From Megasphaera elsdenii (lineage in GTDB: Bacteria; Bacillota; Negativicutes; Veillonellales; Megasphaeraceae): a stretch of DNA of 36,143 nucleotides. The translations under genes were made by a program, and so were the position numbers. Each line of letters opens with the position of its first letter. Positions within the stretch are counted from its first letter, which is position 1. The notes beneath the pieces were generated by a model that searched no databases, was not told the DNA's origin, and was given only the letters and a program-made list of their open reading frames with translations. Shown piece after piece: positions 7,315-13,386 of this stretch. The stretch lies in assembly GCF_020539865.1 (NCBI RefSeq), contig NZ_JAJBQV010000020.1:1-36143 (forward strand), read 5' to 3'.

Positions 7315-7848
7315 ATGGATGTATTAGCAGCAGCTGTCGCCTTGGTCCTGATCTTGGCCATTCTCAATGTCGTCCCTTACTATGTCGGACGCTATATCTT
7401 ATTGTATAGTCTTCGCAGATATCGGTCCCTGACGGTGCCTTCGTCGTTGACGATCCGGCGGCCCCGCCTGTTCGGCCGGGACTGTCAGGAAATCGACATC
7501 TGCCATGACCGCCTGCGCCTCGTCGATTGGGACGGCGTTACCTGTCCTATCCGGCCTGACTATGTCCGCTATGTCCATTTCTATCAAGAACGGTCGTCCA
7601 AAGGGCGCCGCCAATGGTATCCTTACGTCACCTTGTACAGCAAGATGGCCCGTGTCGGCCCGGAAACACCGAGGCGCTTCTCTCTCTGCGGTTCCGAACG
7701 GGGCCGCGGGTATGATGGGGTCCAGCTCATCAACCACATGCAGATTGATATCAAAGACTACGTATTATTGCGCAAATACTGCCGGCAGGAACATATCCCC
7801 GTCCACGACGACTATGCCCCGGCCTGGCAGTTGCCTTTGTGCGGATGA
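7315..7848 (+). CDS. Hypothetical membrane-anchored protein of the TonB/haem cluster
   Basis: I do not recognise this 177-residue protein. It has one N-terminal membrane segment (about residues 4-24), then a basic, tyrosine- and arginine-rich cytoplasmic part that looks like a small beta-rich domain, with cysteines near 56, 63, 77, 124 and 155. The start is supported by GGAGGAGG before the ATG. It lies 84 bp after the receptor gene and 11 bp before the next small gene, so it is probably co-expressed with them. The position suggests a helper role in the uptake system; nothing in the sequence shows the function. Confidence 0.65.
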   Translation: MDVLAAAVALVLILAILNVVPYYVGRYILLYSLRRYRSLTVPSSLTIRRPRLFGRDCQEIDICHDRLRLVDWDGVTCPIRPDYVRYVHFYQERSSKGRRQWYPYVTLYSKMARVGPETPRRFSLCGSERGRGYDGVQLINHMQIDIKDYVLLRKYCRQEHIPVHDDYAPAWQLPLCG

Positions 7849-7859
7849 GGAGGAGAAAG

Positions 7860-8072
7860 ATGAAACAGATGCCTTTAGGGATCCCTTTGGCTGTCACCCT
7901 GGCCGGGACTGTCGGTTCCCTGGCTTTTGGGGCTAAACGGGTCCATGTCTTGTTTGGCGTCGCCTTGACGGCGTTGTCCATGTGGCACATGTATCAGCAT
8001 CGCAAGGTCATGATGCGCCAGCTGCAGATACAAATGGCCCGGCAGCCATGGCAGATCGGCTGTAAGCGGTAA
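7860..8072 (+). CDS. Small hypothetical membrane protein (70 aa)
   Basis: One long or two short hydrophobic stretches (residues 6-20 and 27-41) are followed by a basic, His- and Gln-containing tail (WHMYQHRK...). The AGGAGG site begins right at the stop of the previous gene and sits 6-7 bases before the ATG at 7860. The histidines flanking the membrane segment could bind a haem or metal, but this is speculation. A terminator follows at 8096, so this gene ends the receptor transcription unit. Confidence 0.6.
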   Translation: MKQMPLGIPLAVTLAGTVGSLAFGAKRVHVLFGVALTALSMWHMYQHRKVMMRQLQIQMARQPWQIGCKR

Positions 8073-8095
8073 AGGGATTTTTTAATTTCAAAGTC

Positions 8096-8127
8096 AAAAA
8101 GGGGCTGTTCGTGCGACAGCCCCTTTT
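8096..8127 (+). terminator. Intrinsic terminator ending the receptor unit
   Basis: AAGGGGCTGT/ACAGCCCCTT with loop TCGTGCG and a T run. It is a perfect 10-bp stem of the shared terminator family. Confidence 0.85.
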
Positions 8128-8143
8128 GTGTCCTCCAAAATTT

Positions 8144-8179
8144 GTCGGAATGGAGCATTTTGGACAGAATGGAGTAGAC
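8144..8179 (+). promoter_or_regulatory. Tandem-repeat operator B, upstream of exbB
   Basis: GTCGGAATGGAGC (8144-8156, identical to the first unit of operator A) and GACAGAATGGAGT (8163-8175) are spaced 19 bp, then AGAC as in operator A. The second unit overlaps a -35-like TAGACA (8175-8180), with TAGAAT at 8199-8204 as a possible -10. Confidence 0.6.
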
Positions 8180-8224
8180 AGGCCGAATAAAAAACTGATA
8201 GAATAATAGTACACGTAAAGAATA

Positions 8225-8243
8225 TGATAATTGATTTCATATA
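8225..8243 (+). promoter_or_regulatory. Fur-box-like site before exbB
   Basis: An AT-rich imperfect palindrome (TGATAATTGATTTCA core) sits between the predicted -10 and the ribosome-binding site, the same relative place as the Fur-like site before the receptor gene. The match to the consensus is moderate. Confidence 0.35.
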
Positions 8244-8260
8244 AGGGAGTGTTTCACATC

Positions 8261-8872
8261 ATGGAAGGTCTTCAGTATGCATTTCATTTATTTCACAGCG
8301 GCGGACTCGTCATGTATCCGCTGTTAGCTTTGTCAATTTTTACCTTGGCTATTGCTATCGAGCGCTTTGGGTATTATCGGGTGAATCGCAAAGGGTCTAA
8401 ACAGTTCTGCACCGGCATCAGTCAGGCGGCCCGGAACCAGCAGTGGGATGCGGCTGGGCAGCTCTGCCGCAAGTTCCCGACGGCCATAAGCCGTATCGTA
8501 GCCAGCGGCTTGAGCCATGGTGGCGATATGAAGGGCATGAAGATTGCCTTTCATGAACAGATGAGCGTCGAAGCGGTCGGCTTTAAACGCTATCTTGATT
8601 ATCTCAGTGCCATCGTAACCATTTCACCGCTTCTGGGCCTGTTGGGGACGGTTACCGGCATGATCAGCACATTCAGTGTCCTCGATAACGGCGCTGGTGC
8701 TTCGGCGGTCACTGGCGGTGTCGGTGAAGCTTTGGTCGCTACGGCGACGGGCCTCTGCGTCGCGATCCTGGCTTTCTGCGTCTATACGTATTTTTCGCAC
8801 CAGCTCGATACAATCGTTACGGATACGGAAAAGGTCTGCATGACTGTCATGCAGGCCCGGAAAAATGCATAG
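8261..8872 (+). CDS. exbB: ExbB, proton-channel subunit of the TonB energiser
   Basis: An inner-membrane protein of 203 residues, MotA/TolQ/ExbB family, which with ExbD uses the proton gradient to drive TonB. Three membrane segments are seen, at about 18-36, 115-137 and 155-180. The second and third carry the family pattern 'SPLLGLLGTVTGMI' and 'GVGEALVATATGL'. It is shorter than E. coli ExbB (244) but normal for TolQ/ExbB. GGGAG lies about 12 bases before the ATG at 8261; a TTG further up falls within the Fur-like site. It is first in the operon exbB-exbD-tonB-flavodoxin-hutW. Confidence 0.9.
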   Translation: MEGLQYAFHLFHSGGLVMYPLLALSIFTLAIAIERFGYYRVNRKGSKQFCTGISQAARNQQWDAAGQLCRKFPTAISRIVASGLSHGGDMKGMKIAFHEQMSVEAVGFKRYLDYLSAIVTISPLLGLLGTVTGMISTFSVLDNGAGASAVTGGVGEALVATATGLCVAILAFCVYTYFSHQLDTIVTDTEKVCMTVMQARKNA

Positions 8873-8884
8873 GAGGCGCAGGCC

Positions 8885-9289
8885 ATGTTTTCTCATGTCA
8901 AGATGAAGAAGAAACCCGTTTTCATGATTATCCCCATGATCGACATCATTTTCTTCCTCCTCGTATTTTTTATGATGAATAGTTTGCAGACTGTCGCCCA
9001 GAAGGCCCTGGCTGTCCAGCTGCCCCAGGCCCAGAGCGCTTCGGCGCCGGTCCAGATGCCGATCATTGTGACTGTCGACAAGGCCGGGCATATCACGTTG
9101 GACAATAAGCCGGTCACGCTGGATGAAGCGTCGGACCTGATGAAGCAGCATATGACTGACAATGCCAATGCGGCAGTCATCCTCCAGGCCGATAAGGATA
9201 CGGCACACGGTCAGGTCGTGGCGGTCATGGCTATGCTCAAGTCAGCCGGTGTCAAACGCCTGGCCATTGCAGCCAAGCAGAAGGGATGA
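8885..9289 (+). CDS. exbD: ExbD, TonB energiser subunit
   Basis: A 134-residue protein with one N-terminal membrane segment carrying the functional Asp (Asp20 in MIPMIDIIFFLLVFF) and a periplasmic domain with the usual 'KALAVQLPQA' and 'LQADKDTAHGQVV...MLKSAGV' sequences. The AGGAGG site overlaps the exbB stop codon region, and the ATG is 12 bp after it. The stop overlaps the tonB start by four bases (ATGA), so the two are translationally coupled. Confidence 0.92.
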   Translation: MFSHVKMKKKPVFMIIPMIDIIFFLLVFFMMNSLQTVAQKALAVQLPQAQSASAPVQMPIIVTVDKAGHITLDNKPVTLDEASDLMKQHMTDNANAAVILQADKDTAHGQVVAVMAMLKSAGVKRLAIAAKQKG

Positions 9290-10155
9290 CGGCTATGGAA
9301 GGGATTTCTTGGAAACGGGCGTATGCCGGGTCGCTCCTCATCCACCTCGTCGTGGCCGGTCTGCTGGCCGTCGGCCTGGCAGGCAGCGTCGCCCAGCATG
9401 AGCAGGAAAAGATGTACGTCGTTGACCTCGACGCGTCGGATTTGACCGATTCCGGCAGTGGCCATGCCGGCGGCGGGGGTGGCGGCAGTTCGTCGGCCTC
9501 GCTCTTTCCCGATAAATTATCAGAAACAGACATGGCCCAGCGGACGGCGGCTGTCCAAGCCCAGTCCTCGGCCCTGACGCCGCCGGAACAGGTGACACAG
9601 GCCCAGTCAATCTTGGCAGAGGCCTCCGAAAAGGCGGCTGCGTCAGTGGCATCCGCGGCTCAGGCCCCTTTACCGGGCGCTCCGTCCGATACGGGGAGCA
9701 GCACGGCTGCCGGTTCCCGTGATGGCGGTAGCAGCCGTTCCGGCAGTGGCTCCGGGACGGGCGAAGGCAACGGTGAAGGGTCTGGTTCGGGCAGTGGTAC
9801 CGGTTCCGGCAGCGGCGACGGCCAGGGATATGGCCAAGGGACCGGCGATGGCCAGGGCAGCGGCGACAGCGGTGCTGCAGGTACTGGGTCGGCTCCTTTT
9901 GACAGCGATGGTTTCTGGTCGGCTGTCAATGCCAATAAGTCTTACCCGCCTATGGCCATCAAGCGGGGCCTGACCGGGACAGTCACCGTCACGGTCGTCC
10001 TCGACAGCAGCGGCAACTGTGTCAGCGCCTCTGCCGACAGCAGCGGCCTGTTGGCGAAAGCCGCCGTCAATGCCGTCTATGCAGCCTGCCCGTATCCCAA
10101 TGGAACGGGTAGTACCGTCACGGTCCACGTGCCGGTTACGTTTAATATACAATAA
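9286..10155 (+). CDS. tonB: TonB energy-transducing protein with Gly/Ser-rich linker
   Basis: A 289-residue protein with an N-terminal membrane anchor (12-33) that keeps Ser16 and His20 at the places conserved in TonB anchors. The C-terminal domain (about 205-289) contains 'YPPMAIKRGLTGTVTVTVVLD', the TonB signature. Instead of the usual proline-rich, Glu-Pro/Lys-Pro periplasmic spacer, residues 56-70 and 140-200 are Gly/Ser/Asp-rich (SGSGTGEGNGEGSGSG and similar), so the spacer should be flexible rather than stiff. It couples the ExbBD motor to the receptor at 5260. The start is fixed by the ATGA overlap with exbD. Confidence 0.88.
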   Translation: MTAMEGISWKRAYAGSLLIHLVVAGLLAVGLAGSVAQHEQEKMYVVDLDASDLTDSGSGHAGGGGGGSSSASLFPDKLSETDMAQRTAAVQAQSSALTPPEQVTQAQSILAEASEKAAASVASAAQAPLPGAPSDTGSSTAAGSRDGGSSRSGSGSGTGEGNGEGSGSGSGTGSGSGDGQGYGQGTGDGQGSGDSGAAGTGSAPFDSDGFWSAVNANKSYPPMAIKRGLTGTVTVTVVLDSSGNCVSASADSSGLLAKAAVNAVYAACPYPNGTGSTVTVHVPVTFNIQ

Positions 10156-10171
10156 AGGAGAATCTGATACG

Positions 10172-10696
10172 ATGCGTACACTTGTCTTATATTCATCCCG
10201 CACGGGAAATACAAAAAAAGTCGCCCAGGCCATAGCCGGCGCCTTGCCGGCTGGGACACCGTGCCTGCCTGTTGGCCAGGCGCCGGCAGACCTTACTGCC
10301 TATGACCTCGTCTTTATGGGCTATTGGGTCGACCGCGGCACGGCCAATGCCGAAGCCAGAGCCGTCATGGAAAATCTCCATAACGAACATATCGCCTTAT
10401 TTGCTACGTTGGGAGCCGACCCCCAGTCGGAACACGGGAAGATGTGCCTGGAACACGGCGCAGCCCTCCTGCCTGACCCGGACGCTGTTGTCGGGACCTT
10501 CCTCTGCCAGGGCGCTGTCGACCCGAAGGTCATCGAAATGATGTACAAGCAGTTCCCGGCCGGCCATCCTCATGGGAAGTCGCCGGAACGAGATGCCCTC
10601 CATGCCCGGGCGGCTGTCCATCCCGATGAGCAGGACCTCCGGGACGCCGCTGCTTTTGCAGCTTCTGTCCTGAAACGCTTGGAAGGGAAGGGGTGA
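10172..10696 (+). CDS. Flavodoxin-family protein, likely electron donor to HutW
   Basis: This 174-residue cytoplasmic protein begins with a flavodoxin phosphate-binding loop, SSRTGNTKKVA (8-18), and has 'YDLVFMGYWVDRGTA' where flavodoxins place the first FMN-shielding loop. It resembles the flavodoxins encoded beside radical SAM haem-degrading enzymes (HmuF of Fusobacterium) and BilS-type proteins. The likely role is to pass single electrons to the radical SAM enzyme encoded 4 bp downstream. AAAGGAG lies about 12 bases before the ATG at 10172. The C-terminal third is Ala/Asp-rich and helical. Confidence 0.82.
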   Translation: MRTLVLYSSRTGNTKKVAQAIAGALPAGTPCLPVGQAPADLTAYDLVFMGYWVDRGTANAEARAVMENLHNEHIALFATLGADPQSEHGKMCLEHGAALLPDPDAVVGTFLCQGAVDPKVIEMMYKQFPAGHPHGKSPERDALHARAAVHPDEQDLRDAAAFAASVLKRLEGKG

Positions 10697-10700
10697 GCCT

Positions 10701-12248
10701 ATGACTCTACAGCAGCTCTATGAGCAGACACCGCCGCAGCAGCGGGCCTTGCAATTCGGCATCGCCGGCAACGATGCCCTGACCGGGGCGTTCCCACAGA
10801 AGCGCGTTGTCCATGCCGGCCTCCAGGGGAGCCTGGTATCTCCGAGAGAATCCCAGCAAATCTGGCAGGACCTGATGGCCCAGGCACCGACAGGGAAAGG
10901 AGTCCAGACGGCGTACATACACATTCCTTTTTGTAAAACAAAATGTTTATATTGCGGCTTCTTCCAGAACGGCATGGACCAGTCTGTCGAAGACGAATAC
11001 ATCCGCTGCCTGGTCCAGGAACTGCGCCAGGCAGCCAAGGCACCGCGCCTGCGGGACAGCCTCATCCACGCCGTCTTCATCGGCGGCGGCACGCCGACGT
11101 CCCTGTCGGCAGATAACGCCGCCCGGCTTCTGGGGGCTGTCCGGGATTGCCTGCCCCTGGCCAATGACTACGAGCTGACCTTAGAAGGGCGGGTCCATGA
11201 TTTGGAACCGGAAAAGATCGATACCTGGCTGGCTTATGGCGTCAACCGCATATCCCTGGGCGTCCAGTCTTTTGATACGAAAGTCCGCCGGGCTGTGGGC
11301 CGCCTCGATGACAGGGATACGGTCCTCGAACGATTGGCAGCCCTCAAGGCCTATGGCCAGTGCGTCGTCGTCATCGACCTCATGTACGGCCTGCCCGGAC
11401 AGACCATGGACGTCTGGATGGAGGATGTCCGGACTTTTGCCGAGTCAGGCATCGACGGCGCCGACCTCTATCAGCTCAATGTCTTTGAAGGCAGCGCCTT
11501 GAGTCAGGCTATCCGCCAGGGAAGCCTGCCGCCGGCGGCGACGACGGCCCAGCAGGCCCTCATGTTCCAGGCCGCCAAGACTTATTTGGACCAGCGGGCG
11601 TATAGGCGCCTCAATATTTGCCATTGGAGCCGGTCGCAGCGGGAACGGAGCCTGTATAATACCCTGGCCCGGTCGGGAGCGGCCATGTTCCCCTTCGGCT
11701 GCGGTGCCGGCGGTCACGTCGACGGCTATGAGACCATGCTGCACCGGGCCATTACGCCTTATGAGCTGTTTGTCCGCGAAGGTAAGAAACCCTTCATGGC
11801 CCTCCTGCGCCAGTCCCCGTTCCAATCCTTCATCGATGAGATACAGTATCAGCTGGAACAGGGTTATCTCGATATCGGTGCCCTGGCAGCCAAGGAGCCG
11901 CGGCTCGGTGAATTGAACTGGCTCTATCAGCGCTGGCAGGACCAGGGCCTGGTCCGCTACAACGGCGTCCTCTATAAATTGACCGATGCCGGTCAGTTCT
12001 GGCAGGTCAACGTGACCCAGACGACGCTGGAATGTATGCAGTATCTCTTGACCGGCCAGACCGGTGCTGCCTTGCAGGGCATTGCCGCTCAGGATTCGCC
12101 GAAATCGGCGGCCATGGCTGAAGCCATGAAGAAAATGAAAGCCAGCGGGGAAGGCCCCAGTCTGGAAGCTATGAAGCACATGGCCGAAGCTATGAAGCAC
12201 ATGAGCCAAGAAGAACTCCAAGCCGTCATGCAGCGCATGAAGGGCTGA
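10701..12248 (+). CDS. hutW: HutW/ChuW-type radical SAM haem-opening enzyme (anaerobilin synthase family)
   Basis: A 515-residue cytoplasmic enzyme expected to open the haem macrocycle without oxygen by radical SAM chemistry, releasing iron. The cluster motif is Cys78-x3-Cys82-x2-Cys85, followed by GFFQN; CGFFQN separates HutW/ChuW from the related coproporphyrinogen enzymes HemN/HemW. 'FIGGGTPTSL', 'ISLGVQSFD' and 'DLMYGLPGQT' are shared with the HemN superfamily. The length fits, apart from an added C-terminal tail (about 470-515) rich in Met, Lys and His with a 21-bp tandem repeat. It is last in the exbB operon, next to its probable flavodoxin donor. HemW or HemN is the alternative; neighbours and CGFFQN argue for HutW. 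Confidence 0.87.
   Translation: MTLQQLYEQTPPQQRALQFGIAGNDALTGAFPQKRVVHAGLQGSLVSPRESQQIWQDLMAQAPTGKGVQTAYIHIPFCKTKCLYCGFFQNGMDQSVEDEYIRCLVQELRQAAKAPRLRDSLIHAVFIGGGTPTSLSADNAARLLGAVRDCLPLANDYELTLEGRVHDLEPEKIDTWLAYGVNRISLGVQSFDTKVRRAVGRLDDRDTVLERLAALKAYGQCVVVIDLMYGLPGQTMDVWMEDVRTFAESGIDGADLYQLNVFEGSALSQAIRQGSLPPAATTAQQALMFQAAKTYLDQRAYRRLNICHWSRSQRERSLYNTLARSGAAMFPFGCGAGGHVDGYETMLHRAITPYELFVREGKKPFMALLRQSPFQSFIDEIQYQLEQGYLDIGALAAKEPRLGELNWLYQRWQDQGLVRYNGVLYKLTDAGQFWQVNVTQTTLECMQYLLTGQTGAALQGIAAQDSPKSAAMAEAMKKMKASGEGPSLEAMKHMAEAMKHMSQEELQAVMQRMKG
12165..12206 (+). repeat. 21-bp tandem repeat in the hutW tail
   Basis: GAAGCTATGAAGCACATG plus three bases occurs twice in a row (12165-12185, 12186-12206), encoding EAMKHMA and EAMKHMS. 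It extends a Met/His-rich helix. Confidence 0.8.
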
Positions 12249-12260
12249 TGGAATGATATA

Positions 12261-12289
12261 TTGACAAGACCTGCTGGATTCGGTAAACT
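12261..12289 (+). promoter_or_regulatory. Promoter of the fumarate-reductase-like operon
   Basis: A consensus TTGACA (12261-12266) and TAAACT (12284-12289) have exactly 17 bp between them. The promoter is immediately followed by the Fur box. Confidence 0.75.
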
Positions 12290-12308
12290 AATAATGAAAT
12301 TTATTATT
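12290..12308 (+). promoter_or_regulatory. Fur box
   Basis: AATAATGAAATTTATTATT matches the 19-bp Fur consensus at 14 positions and is nearly palindromic. It abuts the -10 and covers the start of transcription, so iron-loaded Fur would repress the whole 12325-17476 operon. Confidence 0.65.
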
Positions 12309-12324
12309 GAATCTAGGTGGGGAG

Positions 12325-12837
12325 ATGGAAGAAAATAGACAGCGGCGTCGGATAGTACAGGTACTTTGCGGCGCCGTTCTCTTTGTGTTACTTGTCGGAG
12401 CGCTGCTGGCATCGCCCGTCGATGGCTTGGCTGGAGCTACGCCGCGATCCCGGGTCAAAGGGGATACGAAGTTGTCGGGCTCGTACATGCTGCTGCTCAA
12501 CAGCAGACAGTTTCCTTTTGACGAAGACGGCGCCTGCCAGGCTTTTGGCCGCTTCTTCAGCCAGCGTCAGGCCGACCTGGCCCCTTTGGCCGGGCAGACT
12601 GTGGTCCTCTATATCCCTGGGGATGATGCGGCGCTGGCAGCTTACAGCCAGTCTCTGGTACAACGGGCAGCCAGCCGGCAGGTCACGCTGACCGTGCGGC
12701 CGCTGGAACCGGTCTTCTTGCGTTCACGCTTGCGGGCCCGGAGGTATGAGGCCATCCTCGTGCCGGCAGCGTCCCTGCCGGACGGACTGGATGATCAGGC
12801 CTGTGTTTATGAATATAAAAGTTATGTCCTGCGTTAG
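12325..12837 (+). CDS. Hypothetical exported or membrane-anchored protein, first gene of the Fur-controlled operon
   Basis: I do not recognise this 170-residue protein. A basic N-terminus (QRRRIVQ) and one hydrophobic segment (about 13-33) make a signal anchor or signal peptide. The rest is a small alpha/beta domain with 'QTVVLYIPGDDAALAAYSQSL' and 'QVTLTVRPLE', and has no Cys-x-x-Cys or haem motif. The ATG at 12325 follows a GGTGGGGAG stretch; a TTG at 12307 lies inside the Fur box. The stop is 9 bp before the anchor gene. Its place just ahead of the cytochrome-like anchor suggests a periplasmic partner of that complex; the role is unknown. Confidence 0.7.
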   Translation: MEENRQRRRIVQVLCGAVLFVLLVGALLASPVDGLAGATPRSRVKGDTKLSGSYMLLLNSRQFPFDEDGACQAFGRFFSQRQADLAPLAGQTVVLYIPGDDAALAAYSQSLVQRAASRQVTLTVRPLEPVFLRSRLRARRYEAILVPAASLPDGLDDQACVYEYKSYVLR

Positions 12838-12846
12838 GAGGTCGTC

Positions 12847-13386
12847 ATGCGTCGTATCCATACCTTAGTCGCAGCGGCACTGACAGTCATCGTCCTGCTC
12901 CATGCCCTCTGTGGCAGTTTTCTGCTTATCGGCATCAGCCGCCGTCCCATGGTCTTTCTGTCCTGGCTGGCAGCGGCTCTGTTAGGGCTCCATGTCGCTT
13001 TCGGCCTGGCCCTGACAGGGCAGACGTGGCGGAGCCTGCGAGGCCGGGCCCGCCGGTATATCCGGCTGAACCGGGATTTTTGGCTGCGCCGGATCAGCGG
13101 GCTCGCCGTCCTGGTCCTGGTCGTCTTTCATATCGGCATGTTTGGCGTAACCGAAGACGAGACGTATTTTCTCCTGCCCTTTACGGCCGTCAAGCTGGCA
13201 GGCCATCTCCTGCTCATCGCAACCATGGCCTGGCATATCGCCGTGAATTTGAAGCCCTTGTGCCTGGCCTTGGGCTGTTCCCGGCCGGATTGGCAGAGCT
13301 GCAGCGCCAAACTGGTGCTCCTGGTCTTTTGTGGTGTTGCCGTCCTGGCAGGAATCGTTTATTTTGTGAGGTGGCAATGGATATGA
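12847..13386 (+). CDS. Cytochrome b-like membrane anchor (SdhC/FrdC-like)
   Basis: 179 residues, mostly membrane, with five hydrophobic segments at about 7-30, 35-57, 83-101, 112-135 and 154-175. His19, His49, His95, His120 and His130 lie in or beside these segments and could ligate one or two b haems. The loop-to-helix stretch 'FWLRRISGLAVLVLVVFH' (78-95) fits the W-x-R-x-S/T-G...H signature of succinate dehydrogenase/fumarate reductase anchors. It has one fused subunit rather than separate C and D proteins, as in type-B enzymes, though it is shorter than those. It should hold the flavoprotein and FeS subunits at the cytoplasmic face and exchange electrons with quinone or another carrier. 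It overlaps the flavoprotein gene by four bases (ATGA). Confidence 0.7.
   Translation: MRRIHTLVAAALTVIVLLHALCGSFLLIGISRRPMVFLSWLAAALLGLHVAFGLALTGQTWRSLRGRARRYIRLNRDFWLRRISGLAVLVLVVFHIGMFGVTEDETYFLLPFTAVKLAGHLLLIATMAWHIAVNLKPLCLALGCSRPDWQSCSAKLVLLVFCGVAVLAGIVYFVRWQWI

Noticed and set aside
12165..12206. CRISPR or other repeat array
   Set aside because: Only two adjacent 21-bp units without spacers, within a coding frame. No CRISPR-like array was seen anywhere in the window.
10701..12248. Coproporphyrinogen dehydrogenase HemN or HemW
   Set aside because: The CGFFQN motif after the cluster cysteines and the TonB/flavodoxin context fit HutW/ChuW better.
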